From Pararhodobacter sp. (GTDB lineage: Bacteria; Pseudomonadota; Alphaproteobacteria; Rhodobacterales; Rhodobacteraceae), in NCBI RefSeq assembly GCF_034676545.1, contig NZ_JAUCBZ010000015.1, positions 589,001 to 653,000 of the forward strand: 64,000 nucleotides of DNA, in the 5' to 3' direction. Numbering within the stretch: the first letter of the stretch is position 1; each line of letters opens with the position of its first letter. Of this stretch, positions 35,144-44,800 are shown in pieces. Below the pieces are notes generated by a model. The model did not search any database, was not told the DNA's origin, and was given only the letters and a program-made list of their open reading frames with translations. Position numbers and translations under genes: made by a program.

Positions 35144-36418
35144 TCAGGAGTTCATGGAATCAAAGAACTCGCTGTTGGTCTTGGTCTGCTTCAGCTTTGA
35201 AATCAGGAATTCAATGGCATCCGTGGTGCCCATCGGATTCAAAATCCGCCGCAGAACAAAGGTTTTTTGCAGGTTGTTCTTGTCCACCAACAGCTCTTCT
35301 TTCCGGGTGCCGGACTTCAGGATGTCCATCGCCGGGAAGACGCGCTTATCTGCAACCTTGCGATCCAGAACGATCTCGCTGTTGCCGGTGCCCTTGAACT
35401 CTTCAAAAATTACCTCGTCCATCCGGCTGCCCGTATCGATCAGCGCCGTTGCAATAATGGTCAACGAGCCGCCCTCTTCGATGTTTCGTGCCGCGCCAAA
35501 AAACCGCTTTGGACGCTGTAGCGCATTGGCATCGACACCACCGGTCAAGACTTTCCCCGACGACGGCACAACCGTGTTGAACGCGCGGCCCAGGCGGGTG
35601 ATCGAATCCAACAGGATCACAACATCCCGCTTGTGCTCCACCAACCGCTTCGCCTTTTCGATCACCATCTCGGCAACCGCAACGTGCCGCGACGCGGGTT
35701 CATCAAAGGTCGATGACACAACCTCACCTTTCACCGACCGCTTCATGTCGGTGACTTCTTCGGGCCGTTCATCAATCAGCAAAACGATCAAGTAGCAGTC
35801 CGGATGATTGCGCGAGATGGAATGCGCGATGTTTTGCATCAACACCGTCTTACCAGTCCGCGGCGGCGCAACAATCAACGCCCGTTGCCCTTTACCAAGC
35901 GGCGCAACGATGTCGATAATCCGCGACGAACGATCCTTGACCGTTGGATCTTCGATTTCCATGTTGAAGCGCTCATTCGGATAGAGCGGCGTCAAGTTGT
36001 CAAAATGCACCTTGTGCCGCGCTTGCTCCGGATCGTCGAAGTTGATCAGAGTCACCTTCGTCAGCGCAAAGTACTTTTCATTGTCACCGGGCGCCTGGAT
36101 CACACCCTCGATCGTGTCCCCGGTCCGCAGCGAAAACTGCCGGATCATCTCGGGCGACACATAAATATCATCGGGGCCAGACAGATAGTTCGCCTCGGTC
36201 GAGCGCAAAAACCCGAACCCGTCCTGCAAAACCTCCAAAACCCCGTCACCACCGACTTCCCAGCCTTCTTCTGCGCGTTCTTTCAGGATCGAGAACATCA
36301 TCTCGCCCTTGCGCATCGACGGAGCGTTGTCGATATCCAATTCTTCCGCCATCGCCAGCAACGCAGCTGGCGTCTTGGCCTTCAGCTCGGACAGGTTCAA
36401 TTGGGTCTCAGCCGTCAT
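35144..36418 (-). CDS. rho: Transcription termination factor Rho
   Basis: The 424-aa hexameric RNA helicase ends untranslated transcripts. The RNA-binding cold-shock-like domain includes VLEVLQDGFGFLRSTEANYL; Walker A is APPRTGKTVLMQNIAHSI; and LLIDERPEEVTDM and SSGKVLTGGVDANAL are typical. ATG 36418 follows AGAGGAG; GTG 36424 is two codons earlier. It transcribes away from the proposed origin, as leading-strand genes do. Confidence 0.98.
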   Translation of the reverse strand: MTAETQLNLSELKAKTPAALLAMAEELDIDNAPSMRKGEMMFSILKERAEEGWEVGGDGVLEVLQDGFGFLRSTEANYLSGPDDIYVSPEMIRQFSLRTGDTIEGVIQAPGDNEKYFALTKVTLINFDDPEQARHKVHFDNLTPLYPNERFNMEIEDPTVKDRSSRIIDIVAPLGKGQRALIVAPPRTGKTVLMQNIAHSISRNHPDCYLIVLLIDERPEEVTDMKRSVKGEVVSSTFDEPASRHVAVAEMVIEKAKRLVEHKRDVVILLDSITRLGRAFNTVVPSSGKVLTGGVDANALQRPKRFFGAARNIEEGGSLTIIATALIDTGSRMDEVIFEEFKGTGNSEIVLDRKVADKRVFPAMDILKSGTRKEELLVDKNNLQKTFVLRRILNPMGTTDAIEFLISKLKQTKTNSEFFDSMNS

Positions 36419-36766
36419 AATCACTCCTCTGCACCCATCAGGTGCACGGCAATTTGGTCATTCATCGGGAAATACGAGCACCGGACGGCCCCGCTTTGAT
36501 CGTTCTCTAAGTCGATCTTTCGCGTAAGTCAATCAGTCCAGAAACGCGCTGGCCCCGGTCGCTCGATCTTCTTTCTAATAAATAAAAGAAGAAAGTATAT
36601 AGGATGATGATGAAGTAGGGGTCGTGGATAACTGCAATTCTTGCCTTGTCCCCCATTTCATCCCCAACCCGACGGATGCGAAAGGCAGCGCATTTATGAT
36701 CATTAACACATTGTAAATTATAGATATAATTCCAATAATGATCACACGAATTCGCAACAATCCCGA

Positions 36767-36775
36767 TTATCCACA
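36767..36775 (+). promoter_or_regulatory. Perfect DnaA box
   Basis: TTATCCACA lies 22 bases to the right of the main AT-rich tract. It matches the high-affinity DnaA consensus exactly. Confidence 0.8.
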
Positions 36776-36901
36776 GCCCACCATTTTGCTTTATCCTCTG
36801 TGGACAACTGACCCTGCATCTCTTGACAACATGTGCATACAACAGCGATCCCCGAATAGTCCGGGTTGTCCACCAGCCTGACCCCCTAAAGACACACAGG
36901 C

Positions 36902-36910
36902 TTATCCACA
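36902..36910 (+). promoter_or_regulatory. Perfect DnaA box overlapping the maf start
   Basis: TTATCCACA ends on the A of the maf ATG. DnaA bound here could both mark the right edge of the origin and hinder maf expression. Confidence 0.75.
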
Positions 36911-37506
36911 TGACAATCCTCACCTTGGCGTCCAGTTCATCAATCCGCGCGAAACTTTTGCGCAACGCTGGCCTAGATTTCGAGGTCAAACCTGCGCGCA
37001 TCGACGAAGCCTCCATCACTGAGTCGCTCCGATCCGAAGGTGCCACCCCCCATGATATCGCCGATGCGCTCGCCGAGCATAAAGCCCTGCGCACCGCCAA
37101 CCGCGACCCCACCGCCCTGGTCCTGGGCTGCGATCAACTCCTCGAATGCGAGGGGCAACTTTATCAAAAACCCGAAACCCCCGAGGATGCACTTCGGCAA
37201 CTTTCTGAACTTCGGGGCAAAACCCACCGCCTGCACACGGCTGCTGTTCTTTTTGCGCAGCGGCAGCCCGTCTGGCGCCACGTTTCGACCCCGCGCCTGA
37301 CGATGCGCACATGTTCCGATGGTTTTCTTGAACGCTATGTGGCTGACAACTGGGATAATATCCGCCATTGTGTCGGGTGCTATCAGATCGAAGGCCCCGG
37401 CATCCGCTTGTTTTCCAGGATCGAAGGCGATCTCTTCGCCATCCAGGGACTACCGCTGCTCGAACTCTTGTCCATCTTGATCCAACGCAAGGACATCCCC
37501 GGATGA
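36910..37506 (+). CDS. maf: Maf-like nucleoside triphosphate pyrophosphatase
   Basis: The 198-aa product begins ILTLASSSSIRAKLLRNAGLDFEV, the Maf signature, and contains ALVLGCDQLLECEGQLYQKPE and GCYQIEGPGIRLFSRIEGD. Maf proteins hydrolyse non-canonical or modified nucleotides and affect septum formation. ATG 36910 overlaps a DnaA box; the frame to 36823 would run through origin sequence. It overlaps aroE by ATGA. Confidence 0.93.
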   Translation: MTILTLASSSSIRAKLLRNAGLDFEVKPARIDEASITESLRSEGATPHDIADALAEHKALRTANRDPTALVLGCDQLLECEGQLYQKPETPEDALRQLSELRGKTHRLHTAAVLFAQRQPVWRHVSTPRLTMRTCSDGFLERYVADNWDNIRHCVGCYQIEGPGIRLFSRIEGDLFAIQGLPLLELLSILIQRKDIPG

Positions 37507-38327
37507 CACCGCCACTTCGCCTCGCTGCCGTCATCGGTGACCCCATCGCGCACAGCCGCTCGCCAAAGCTGCATGGTCATTGGCTGCAACGCTACGAAAT
37601 CCCCGGCCACTATGTGCCGTTGCACATCACGGCCCAGGATTTCCCCGAAGCTCTGCACCTACTGCCCCGCATGGGGTTTGTCGGCGCGAATGTCACCATT
37701 CCCCACAAACTCAACGCCCTCGCCCTGGCCGACCACGCGACTCCCCTCGCCCGTCGTATCGGTGCCGCAAACACCCTCACCTTCACCAACCAAGGCATCG
37801 AGGCTGACAACACCGACGCCTTTGGTTTTGCCCAGAACATTGCCAATGCCGTCCCCGGCTGGTCACCCCGCCGCGTCTCGGTGATCGGCGCTGGCGGCGC
37901 CAATCGGGCGGTCCTCGCCGCCCTCCTGGATCTCGGCACCACAGAAATCCGCCTGACCAACCGCTCCCCCCAACGCGCCCTCGATCTTGCCGCCGAATTT
38001 GGTGCACCGATCAGCGTTGTTTCGTGGTCCGAACGCTCCGACATGCTGGACGGCTGCGATACGCTGATCAACGGCACCTCGCTGGGCATGACCGGCAACC
38101 CCGCGCTCGATATCGACCTCAGCCGCCTTCCCACCGATGCCGTGGTCAATGACCTCGTCTATGCCCCACTTGAAACGCCGCTCCTCGCGCAGGCCCGCGC
38201 CCGTGGCAACACCTGCGTCGATGGCCTTGGTATGCTCTTGTTTCAGGCCGCACCTGGGTTCGAGCGTTGGTTTGGCCGCAAACCCACCGTCGATGCCACC
38301 CTTCGCCAAGCGGTGCTGGGCACATGA
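37503..38327 (+). CDS. aroE: Shikimate dehydrogenase
   Basis: The 274-aa NADPH enzyme reduces 3-dehydroshikimate in the aromatic pathway. Visible motifs are AVIGDPIAHSRSPKLHGHWL, the catalytic Lys in FVGANVTIPHKLNAL, NTDAFGF and the nucleotide loop VIGAGGANRAVLAALLDLG. Coupled by ATGA to both maf and coaE. Confidence 0.97.
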   Translation: MTPPLRLAAVIGDPIAHSRSPKLHGHWLQRYEIPGHYVPLHITAQDFPEALHLLPRMGFVGANVTIPHKLNALALADHATPLARRIGAANTLTFTNQGIEADNTDAFGFAQNIANAVPGWSPRRVSVIGAGGANRAVLAALLDLGTTEIRLTNRSPQRALDLAAEFGAPISVVSWSERSDMLDGCDTLINGTSLGMTGNPALDIDLSRLPTDAVVNDLVYAPLETPLLAQARARGNTCVDGLGMLLFQAAPGFERWFGRKPTVDATLRQAVLGT

Positions 38328-38920
38328 GCTTCATCCTTGGCCTCACCGGCTCGATCGGCATGGGCAAATCCACCACCACGGGCTTCTTTCGCGACGCGGG
38401 CATCCCGGTCTGGGACGCTGACGCCGCCGTCCACGCGATGTATGCCAAAGGCGGCGCTGCCGTTGCTCCCCTCGCAGCAACCCATCCTGATGCCATTCAG
38501 GACGGTGCCGTCAACCGCGCCGCGCTGCGTGACTGGATCGCCCAAGTCCCGACAGCCCTGACGCAAATCGAGGCCATCGTTCACCCGCTCGTTGCCCAGG
38601 ACCGCGCCGCTTTCATCGCGCAACACGCGGATGCCCCGCTGATCGTCCTCGACATCCCGCTCCTGTTCGAGGGCGGTGGCGAAAAAGCCCTCGACGCCAC
38701 ACTCGTCGTTTCTGCCCCTGCAGATGTACAGCGTGCCCGCGTACTCGCCCGCCCCGGCATGACCGAGGCGCATTTTCAGACCATCCTCTCCAAACAAATG
38801 CCGGACGCTGAAAAACGCGCCCGCGCCACCTATGTGATCGAGACGACAAGCCTTGAACAAACCCGCGCCGATGTGCTCGACTTGATCAATCGCCTGACCG
38901 GAGGCCAATCAGATGCGTGA
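38324..38920 (+). CDS. coaE: Dephospho-CoA kinase
   Basis: The 198-aa product performs the last step of coenzyme A synthesis. Walker A is GLTGSIGMGKSTTTGFF, followed by VWDADAAVHAMYAKGGAAV, VLDIPLLFEGG and the lid RVLARPGMTE. Start by ATGA overlap with aroE; the end overlaps dnaQ by 8 bases. Confidence 0.97.
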   Translation: MSFILGLTGSIGMGKSTTTGFFRDAGIPVWDADAAVHAMYAKGGAAVAPLAATHPDAIQDGAVNRAALRDWIAQVPTALTQIEAIVHPLVAQDRAAFIAQHADAPLIVLDIPLLFEGGGEKALDATLVVSAPADVQRARVLARPGMTEAHFQTILSKQMPDAEKRARATYVIETTSLEQTRADVLDLINRLTGGQSDA

Positions 38921-39605
38921 AATCGTCCTCGATACCGAAACCACGGGCTTTGAACCCTCCCAGGGCGACCGCCTTGTCGAGATTGGCGCGATAGAGCTCC
39001 TCAACCAGATGCCGACAGGGCGCACCTATCACCAGTACATCAACCCCGAACGCTCCATGCCCGCCGATGCGTTTGCGGTTCACGGGTTGGGCGATGAGTT
39101 CCTGCGCAAGCAGCCGCGTTTCGCCGAGGTTGTCGATGCGTTTCTGGCCTTTATCGAGGGCGGCCGTCTGGTCATTCACAACGCTGCCTTTGACATGAAA
39201 TTCCTCAATGCCGAACTGGCGCTGATCAACCGCCCGCCCCTACCGACCGAAACCGTGATCGACACGCTGACAATTGCCCGCCAAAAATTCCCCGGCTCTC
39301 CGGCCACGCTTGATGCCCTGTGCCGCCGGTTCGACATCAGCGGTTTCAACCGCGAACTGCACGGCGCATTGCTCGACAGCCAGATCCTGGCCGAGGTTTA
39401 TCTCGAACTCATGGGCGGGCGGCAACCGGATCTGGTGCTGTCTCCGCAATCCTCGCGCAAAGGCTCTGTCACAGGCGATGGCTCATGGCGTCCGCGCCCC
39501 CGCCCGACACCCTTGCCCGCACGCCTGACCGCAGAAGAAGCCCAGGCCCACGCGGAATTCGTCGCGAAAATGGGCGACGCCGCGATCTGGCGCACCTATG
39601 ACTGA
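38913..39605 (+). CDS. dnaQ: DNA polymerase III epsilon subunit
   Basis: The 230-aa proofreading exonuclease has DEDDh motifs: VLDTETTGF, HNAAFDMKFLN, and the His/Asp in HGALLDSQILAEVYLELMGG. The C-terminal tail would bind the alpha subunit. This maf-aroE-coaE-dnaQ order is typical beside alphaproteobacterial origins. Overlaps the flavoprotein gene by 8 bases. Confidence 0.96.
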   Translation: MREIVLDTETTGFEPSQGDRLVEIGAIELLNQMPTGRTYHQYINPERSMPADAFAVHGLGDEFLRKQPRFAEVVDAFLAFIEGGRLVIHNAAFDMKFLNAELALINRPPLPTETVIDTLTIARQKFPGSPATLDALCRRFDISGFNRELHGALLDSQILAEVYLELMGGRQPDLVLSPQSSRKGSVTGDGSWRPRPRPTPLPARLTAEEAQAHAEFVAKMGDAAIWRTYD

Positions 39606-40794
39606 CGCCCCCTTCGCGCTGGTCATCGGCGCCGGGCCTGCGGGGCTGATGGCCGCCGATGCCCTGCTGAGCGCGGGCCTGCCTGTGATGCTGATCGAGG
39701 CAAAACCCTCACCGGCCCGCAAACTGCTGATGGCGGGAAAATCGGGCCTCAACATCACCAAGGACGAAGACCTCGACACCTTTCTCGCGCAATACACCGA
39801 TGCGGCCGAGTGGCTCAAACCCATGCTCTCCGCTTTTGGCCCCGCGCAGGTCAAAGATTGGGCGCAGCACCACGGCCAGCAGATATTCACCGGTTCCTCG
39901 GGCCGTATCTTTCCCAAGACGATGAAGGCCTCGCCCCTGTTGCGCGCCTGGCTCACAGACCTCAAACAGCGGGGCCTCGACCTGCGCACCCGTTGGCGCT
40001 GGGTGGGTGTTGGTGGCAGTAATTTCCAATTCGACACCCCAGACGGCCGCCAAACCCTGACCCCAAAAACCACGGTTCTGGCCCTTGGCGGCGCAAGCTG
40101 GTCGCGGCTGGGCTCGGATGGCGCTTGGGCGCAAATCCTGACCAAATACGGCGTGCCCCTCGCGCCTTTCCAACCCGCCAACATGGGGTTCAGCGTCGCG
40201 TGGTCGCCCCACATGACCCCGCATTTCGGCTCACCGCTCAAATCCATCACCTTGATCGCGGGCAATCAAGCCCATCGCGGCGAGGCGATCCTGTCGCAAC
40301 GTGGGCTCGAGGGGGGCGGTGTCTACGCCATCAGCCGCACGCTCCGAGAGGGCGCACCGCTCACCCTGGATTTGTTTCCAGACCTTGACGCCAACACAAT
40401 TGCGACCCGCCTGTCAAACCGCCCAAAAGGCGAGACCACGACCAACACGTTGAAAAAAGGGCTGAAATTGTCCGGTGCCCGGCTGGCCCTGGTGCTTGAA
40501 TGTGCGCGCCCCTTGCCCTGTGACCCGCAAGCCCGCGGCGCCCTGCTCAAAGCCCTGCCGATTCCCATTTCCGGCCCGCGCCCGATGGACGAGGCCATTT
40601 CGACCGCCGGCGGCGTTACCCGCGATGCGGTCACCGACACCCTGATGCTGCGGGCACTGCCCGGTGTGTTTGTGGCCGGTGAAATGCTTGATTGGGAAGC
40701 CCCGACCGGCGGCTATCTTCTCACGGCCTGCCTTGCGACCGGTCTTTGGGCAGGCCAGGCCGCCGCCGCTTGGTTACATCAACACACCACTTAG
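39598..40794 (+). CDS. BaiN/HI0933-type NAD(P)/FAD-dependent oxidoreductase
   Basis: The 398-aa flavoprotein starts FALVIGAGPAGLMAADALLSAGLPVMLIEA, a dinucleotide-binding fold, followed by RKLLMAGKSGLNITKDED, the HI0933 signature. The C-terminus has GGVTRDAVTDTLM and GVFVAGEMLDWEAPTGGYLL. The physiological role of this family is not settled. It ends the maf-to-dnaQ operon by 8-base overlap, and its tail overlaps the PPTase gene on the other strand by 21 bases. Confidence 0.88.
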   Translation: MTDAPFALVIGAGPAGLMAADALLSAGLPVMLIEAKPSPARKLLMAGKSGLNITKDEDLDTFLAQYTDAAEWLKPMLSAFGPAQVKDWAQHHGQQIFTGSSGRIFPKTMKASPLLRAWLTDLKQRGLDLRTRWRWVGVGGSNFQFDTPDGRQTLTPKTTVLALGGASWSRLGSDGAWAQILTKYGVPLAPFQPANMGFSVAWSPHMTPHFGSPLKSITLIAGNQAHRGEAILSQRGLEGGGVYAISRTLREGAPLTLDLFPDLDANTIATRLSNRPKGETTTNTLKKGLKLSGARLALVLECARPLPCDPQARGALLKALPIPISGPRPMDEAISTAGGVTRDAVTDTLMLRALPGVFVAGEMLDWEAPTGGYLLTACLATGLWAGQAAAAWLHQHTT

Positions 40795-41442
40795 CACAAA
40801 CCCATCCCGTCGCGAAAACCGCCCCCACAGCCGATCGCCCTTGTCAAAGGGCGCCGCCGTCGCCTGAAATGTCGCGGTGAACGCGCCACTTTTCACATCC
40901 AGCGCAGTCTCGAACATCTCGAAGCCAAATAGCTGGCCCGAGCGTGGGTATTGCGCCTTATAGGCACATTCCTTGACACAAAAGATCACCCGCGCCCAAT
41001 GCGCAGGGTCCGGCTGCAACCTGATCCAATCTCGTTCGGCTGGCGTCAAAACCGTCTCGAACACCGCCATTGGCAGCGGCTCATCAACTTCCAGATCAAT
41101 CCCGATCAGCCGATCAGACCCTGATACAACCGCCAGCGCCCAACCACCCGCATGGGTGATCGACCCTGAAATACCTGCGGGCCAAATCGGCGCGCGATCC
41201 GTCGCCATCGGAACCGCAAGATCCGCCGCCATCGCGATCCGCGCCGCCTGTCGCCCCGCCGCAAACTCGCGCTGCCGGGATGGAACGGCTTTTTCCACAC
41301 GCGCCGCCTCGAGCGCGTGCAAACCGGACATCTCAGCCGCCCGGATTTCAACACAGCCAAGGCGCGCCTGATCGCCAAAAACAGCCGCCGCCAACGCCAA
41401 AGGCGACGGGCGGCGGCGCTCTTGTGTCAGGCCAGCAGTCAC
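40774..41442 (-). CDS. 4'-Phosphopantetheinyl transferase, Sfp/EntD superfamily
   Basis: The 222-aa product moves the phosphopantetheine arm of CoA onto carrier-domain serines. Family motifs are RQREFAAGRQAARIA, GSITHAGGWALAVVS, the Mg-binding GIDLEVDE, and FCVKECAYKAQYP (the W/F-S-x-K-E-x-x-x-K type block). The GTG start overlaps the stop of the NRPS carrier part by GTGA, so it is made with the PKS and NRPS and probably activates their carrier domains. Last gene of the biosynthetic operon. Confidence 0.93.
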   Translation of the reverse strand: MTAGLTQERRRPSPLALAAAVFGDQARLGCVEIRAAEMSGLHALEAARVEKAVPSRQREFAAGRQAARIAMAADLAVPMATDRAPIWPAGISGSITHAGGWALAVVSGSDRLIGIDLEVDEPLPMAVFETVLTPAERDWIRLQPDPAHWARVIFCVKECAYKAQYPRSGQLFGFEMFETALDVKSGAFTATFQATAAPFDKGDRLWGRFSRRDGFVLSGVLM

Positions 41443-41834
41443 CCCGATCGGCTCATCCGTTCGGCCCGCATCGCGCGACGGCGCGACATGGCATCCAGCC
41501 GTCCCCGCGCGGCCTCGGCCTCAACCGCAGGCGTGACGGGGGAGGCCGCGCGCACAACCGGCTTTAGCTTGCTGTCGATATGCGCCGCCAAAGCCTGCAA
41601 AACCGGGAAGCGGAACACATCCGTGATCGACAAACCGGGCAGCGCCAGAGCCTCGCGGATTTCCCGATGCGCCTGAACCGCCAGCAACGAGTGACCACCC
41701 AGTTGGAAGAAGTTATCCCCCGGTTTGACCTCGGCCAGACCCAGGACCCCGCGCCAGATCGCTGCGATCTTCGCCAGCGTATCCCCGCCATTCGCCACAA
41801 CCGGAGCCTGAATGACCGCCAGGCCGTACGACAC
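41439..41834 (-). CDS. NRPS carrier (PCP) domain part
   Basis: The 131-residue frame carries a peptidyl carrier domain: TLAKIAAIWRGVLGLAEVKPGDNFFQLGGHSLLAV, with the phosphopantetheine Ser at about residue 49, then an Ala-rich tail. It is the continuation of the adenylation frame 41713-45414. Deleting one base near 41821 would join ALPAPGVVRP to AVIQAPVVANGGD as in ordinary A-PCP linkers. A GTG at 41834 could start it as a free-standing carrier, but no good ribosome binding site is seen. Confidence 0.8.
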   Translation of the reverse strand: MSYGLAVIQAPVVANGGDTLAKIAAIWRGVLGLAEVKPGDNFFQLGGHSLLAVQAHREIREALALPGLSITDVFRFPVLQALAAHIDSKLKPVVRAASPVTPAVEAEAARGRLDAMSRRRAMRAERMSRSG

Positions 41835-44800
41835 CCGGCGCGGGCAGCGCCTTGCGGTCGATCTTCTTGTTTGGCGTCAGCGGAAAACGCTCCAGCTTGA
41901 CGATCTGCGACGGCACCAAATGCGCAGGCATCTGCGCCGCCAAAGTGGCGCGCAACGCCCCGGTGTCCGCTTGGCCTAGAACATAGGCAACCAGCCGCAC
42001 GTCTCCCGGCACATCTTCGCGCGCGATCACCACGCTTTGCGCGACACCCGGCAACCCATCCAGCACGGTTTCGATCTCGCCCAACTCAATACGGAACCCA
42101 CGGATTTTCACCTGATGATCCGCGCGGCCCAGGAAATCAACGCCGCCATCCGCCCGCAGCCTGACCAGATCGCCGGTGCGATACAGACGGTTACCGCCGA
42201 TGGTCACAAACCGCTCGGCCGTCAGGTTTTCGCGCTGCCAATAGCCACGCGTCACCCCGTCGCCACCGATCCACAACTCGCCTTCAACGCCAATCGGCAC
42301 CGGCTGTTGTGCGTCGTCCAGAACGTGCAACGTGGTGTTGGCAATCGGTGTGCCGATCCCGACAACCCCGTCTCCACCCGACGACATCGCGGTCGTGGAC
42401 CAAATCGTCGTTTCCGTCGGCCCATACATATTCTGCACCGGGGACCCCGTGATCTGCGCCAAATCAGCCGCCAAGGCCCCGGACAGAGCCTCGCCACCGA
42501 TCATCAGGTTTGTCACCCGACCCAGCGCCATCCGCGCCTCGTCATTGGCGACCAACATTTGCGCCATCGACGGTGTGCATTGCAGATGCGTGACACCGTG
42601 GCGGATGATCTGCGCGGACAGCGAGAAGTCATCTTCGGCCAGCTGCGCCGGTGCATTCGAGCGGCGCAGAACCTCGGCCAGCGGGAACAACCCCTCCAAC
42701 ACCTGGCTGACCGGGATGCCATAATCGATCAGGCAGCCAATTTCATCGACGCCAATCGCCTTGAGCTGCTCAGTGCGGCGCAAGCAATCCTCAACGGTGC
42801 CGAACATGCCGGAATCCTCAAAGTAGCGGTTGAACGCATACTCCAGAATGCCGTCCACTTCGTCTTGGCTCAGGCTGGCAAGGTCGATATCCATCGGGTT
42901 CGACACGCCCTTGGGCTTTTTGAACGCCGGGAACGCCCAGGCGTATTGCTTGACCAATCCCGCCGCCGCCAAAAGGTAATTCTTCATCGGCTCACGCGCC
43001 GTTTCGCGCGCCAGGTCACGGGTGCGCGCCACATAGGTGTGCAACATCAGCGTGACGGTGAAATCCTTGGGGTCGTGGCCCGCCTTGCGCAGCGCGTCGT
43101 GGTAAATCTTGATCTTGCCCGCGACCTCCTCGATCGACTGGCCTAGCAGGTGGGTCAGCACATTCGCGCCAATCTCACCGGCCTCGCGCCAGGTATCGGG
43201 GTTGCCGGCAATGGTCAGCCACAAAGGCAGTTCCTTGGACACCGGGCGGGGCAGCGATTGAACGCTGCGTGTCTCGCCGTTGTGGTCAAACTCAACCGAC
43301 TCACCGCGCCACAACTTGCGCACCTTCTCGATCGTGTCGAACATCGCCGCCTTGTTGTTGGGCACCGAGTTTTCAGGCCGCAGCACAAAATCCACCGGAT
43401 GCCAGCCGCTTGCAATGCCCAGCCCGGCGCGCCCGTTGGTCAGGTTGTCGATCACCGCCCATTCCTCGGCAATTCGCAGCGGATGGTGCAGCGGCGCGAC
43501 AACCGAGCCTGACCGCACATCAATGTTCTTGGTGACCGCCGCAACGGCAGCGCCCGTCACCGAGGGGTTCGGGAAAGGCCCGCCAAAGGCGTGGAAGTGG
43601 CGCTCTGGCGTCCAGACCGCGCGGAACCCGTGGGTATCGGCGAATTTTGCGCCCTCCAGCAGCAGTTCATACTTTTTCGGGCCCGCGCCGTCGTCATTGC
43701 CCCAATAGAACAGGCTGAAATCCATGTGTTTGTTGGAAATCGGCATCGACCCGCCCGAGACCATCATGCGGTCCTCATCCGAGGTCAGCACCAGTTTGAA
43801 GCCGCGCGACAGCGTCCAGAACAGTTCCAACACCGAAATATCAAACGACAACGAGGTCACTGCCAGCCAGACGCCCGCAGGATCATGCGCGAGACGATCA
43901 TCCATCCCGGCAAAGAAGTTGGCCACATTGCGATGCTCGACCATCACACCCTTGGGCAGTCCCGTCGAGCCCGAGGTATAGATCAGATACGCTAGGTTTT
44001 CCGGCGCGGCCCCAGTTTCCGGGTTGCTGTCCGGCGCAGAGGCAAGTCGCGTATCGGTGTCCAGCACCAGCAACGCGCTGTCATGCTCTGGCAATGCGTC
44101 AATCAATGTCGATTGCGTCACAATTACCGGGGCGTCGCTGTCGGTCAGGAAATGGTGCAAACGGTCGGCGGGATAGGCCGGGTCCATCGGCACATAGGCA
44201 CCGCCCGCCTTCAGGATGCCCAGCGCCCCGATCAGCAGCTCCGGCGCGCGCCTTGTACACAGCGCGACCGGCACATCCGGCCCCACACCCATGGTTTGCA
44301 ACACATGCGCGACCTTGTTGGCCCGCGCGTTCAGCTGCGCATAGCTCAGGCTTTTGCCCTCGAACACCAGCGCGGTTTTTTCTGGCGTGCGCGCGACCTG
44401 CGCCTCGAACAATTCCGAGATCGTCGCGTGGTCAAACTCGCGGTGCGTCGCGTTCAAGTGCGCCAGGATCGCCCGTTCCGGCGCGCTGATCCGGTCCAGG
44501 TCCGCCAACGGCGCGTCAAGATCGGCATCCGCCAGCAGTGCAATCCGCGCGGCCATCATGTCCAGCGTGGCCTCATCCATGCGGGCGAGATCCGCCGACA
44601 AGGTCAGACCTTCGGTGCCCGACACCACACACAGGGCGGTGCCCTCGATCCGCTCACCGGTTTCCGACAGGCCCAGGGCGGGTGTCGCCAGCGGCATCAA
44701 CGCCGGGTCGCGACCGATCAGATCGCGCGCGTAGGATGGATATTTTTGCGCTAATGCTGCGGTCTTCTGCGCGGCGGCCTCCAAAGCGCCCAAGCTTTCG

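Larger units (their letters stand above)
36480..36910. other. oriC: Probable chromosomal replication origin oriC
   Basis: The 491-base gap between divergent rho and maf has no credible gene. It holds two AT-rich tracts (36569-36606 and 36691-36745) and a group of DnaA boxes. Two are perfect TTATCCACA (36767-36775 and 36902-36910). Single-mismatch forms are TTATCCACG on the minus strand at 36623-36631 and TTGTCCACA on the minus strand at 36799-36807; TTGTCCACC at 36866-36874 is weaker. A TTAA-N7-TAAA sequence at 36703-36717 resembles a CtrA half-matched site. Genes run outward on both sides and parS-parAB lies 5-8 kb away, as expected near a chromosomal origin. Confidence 0.82.

Noticed and set aside
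39598..41442. Horizontal-transfer boundary marks between the dnaQ operon and the PPTase gene
   Set aside because: No direct repeats, integrase or tRNA flank the accessory operon on this side; the tails of the flavoprotein and PPTase genes overlap by 21 bases.
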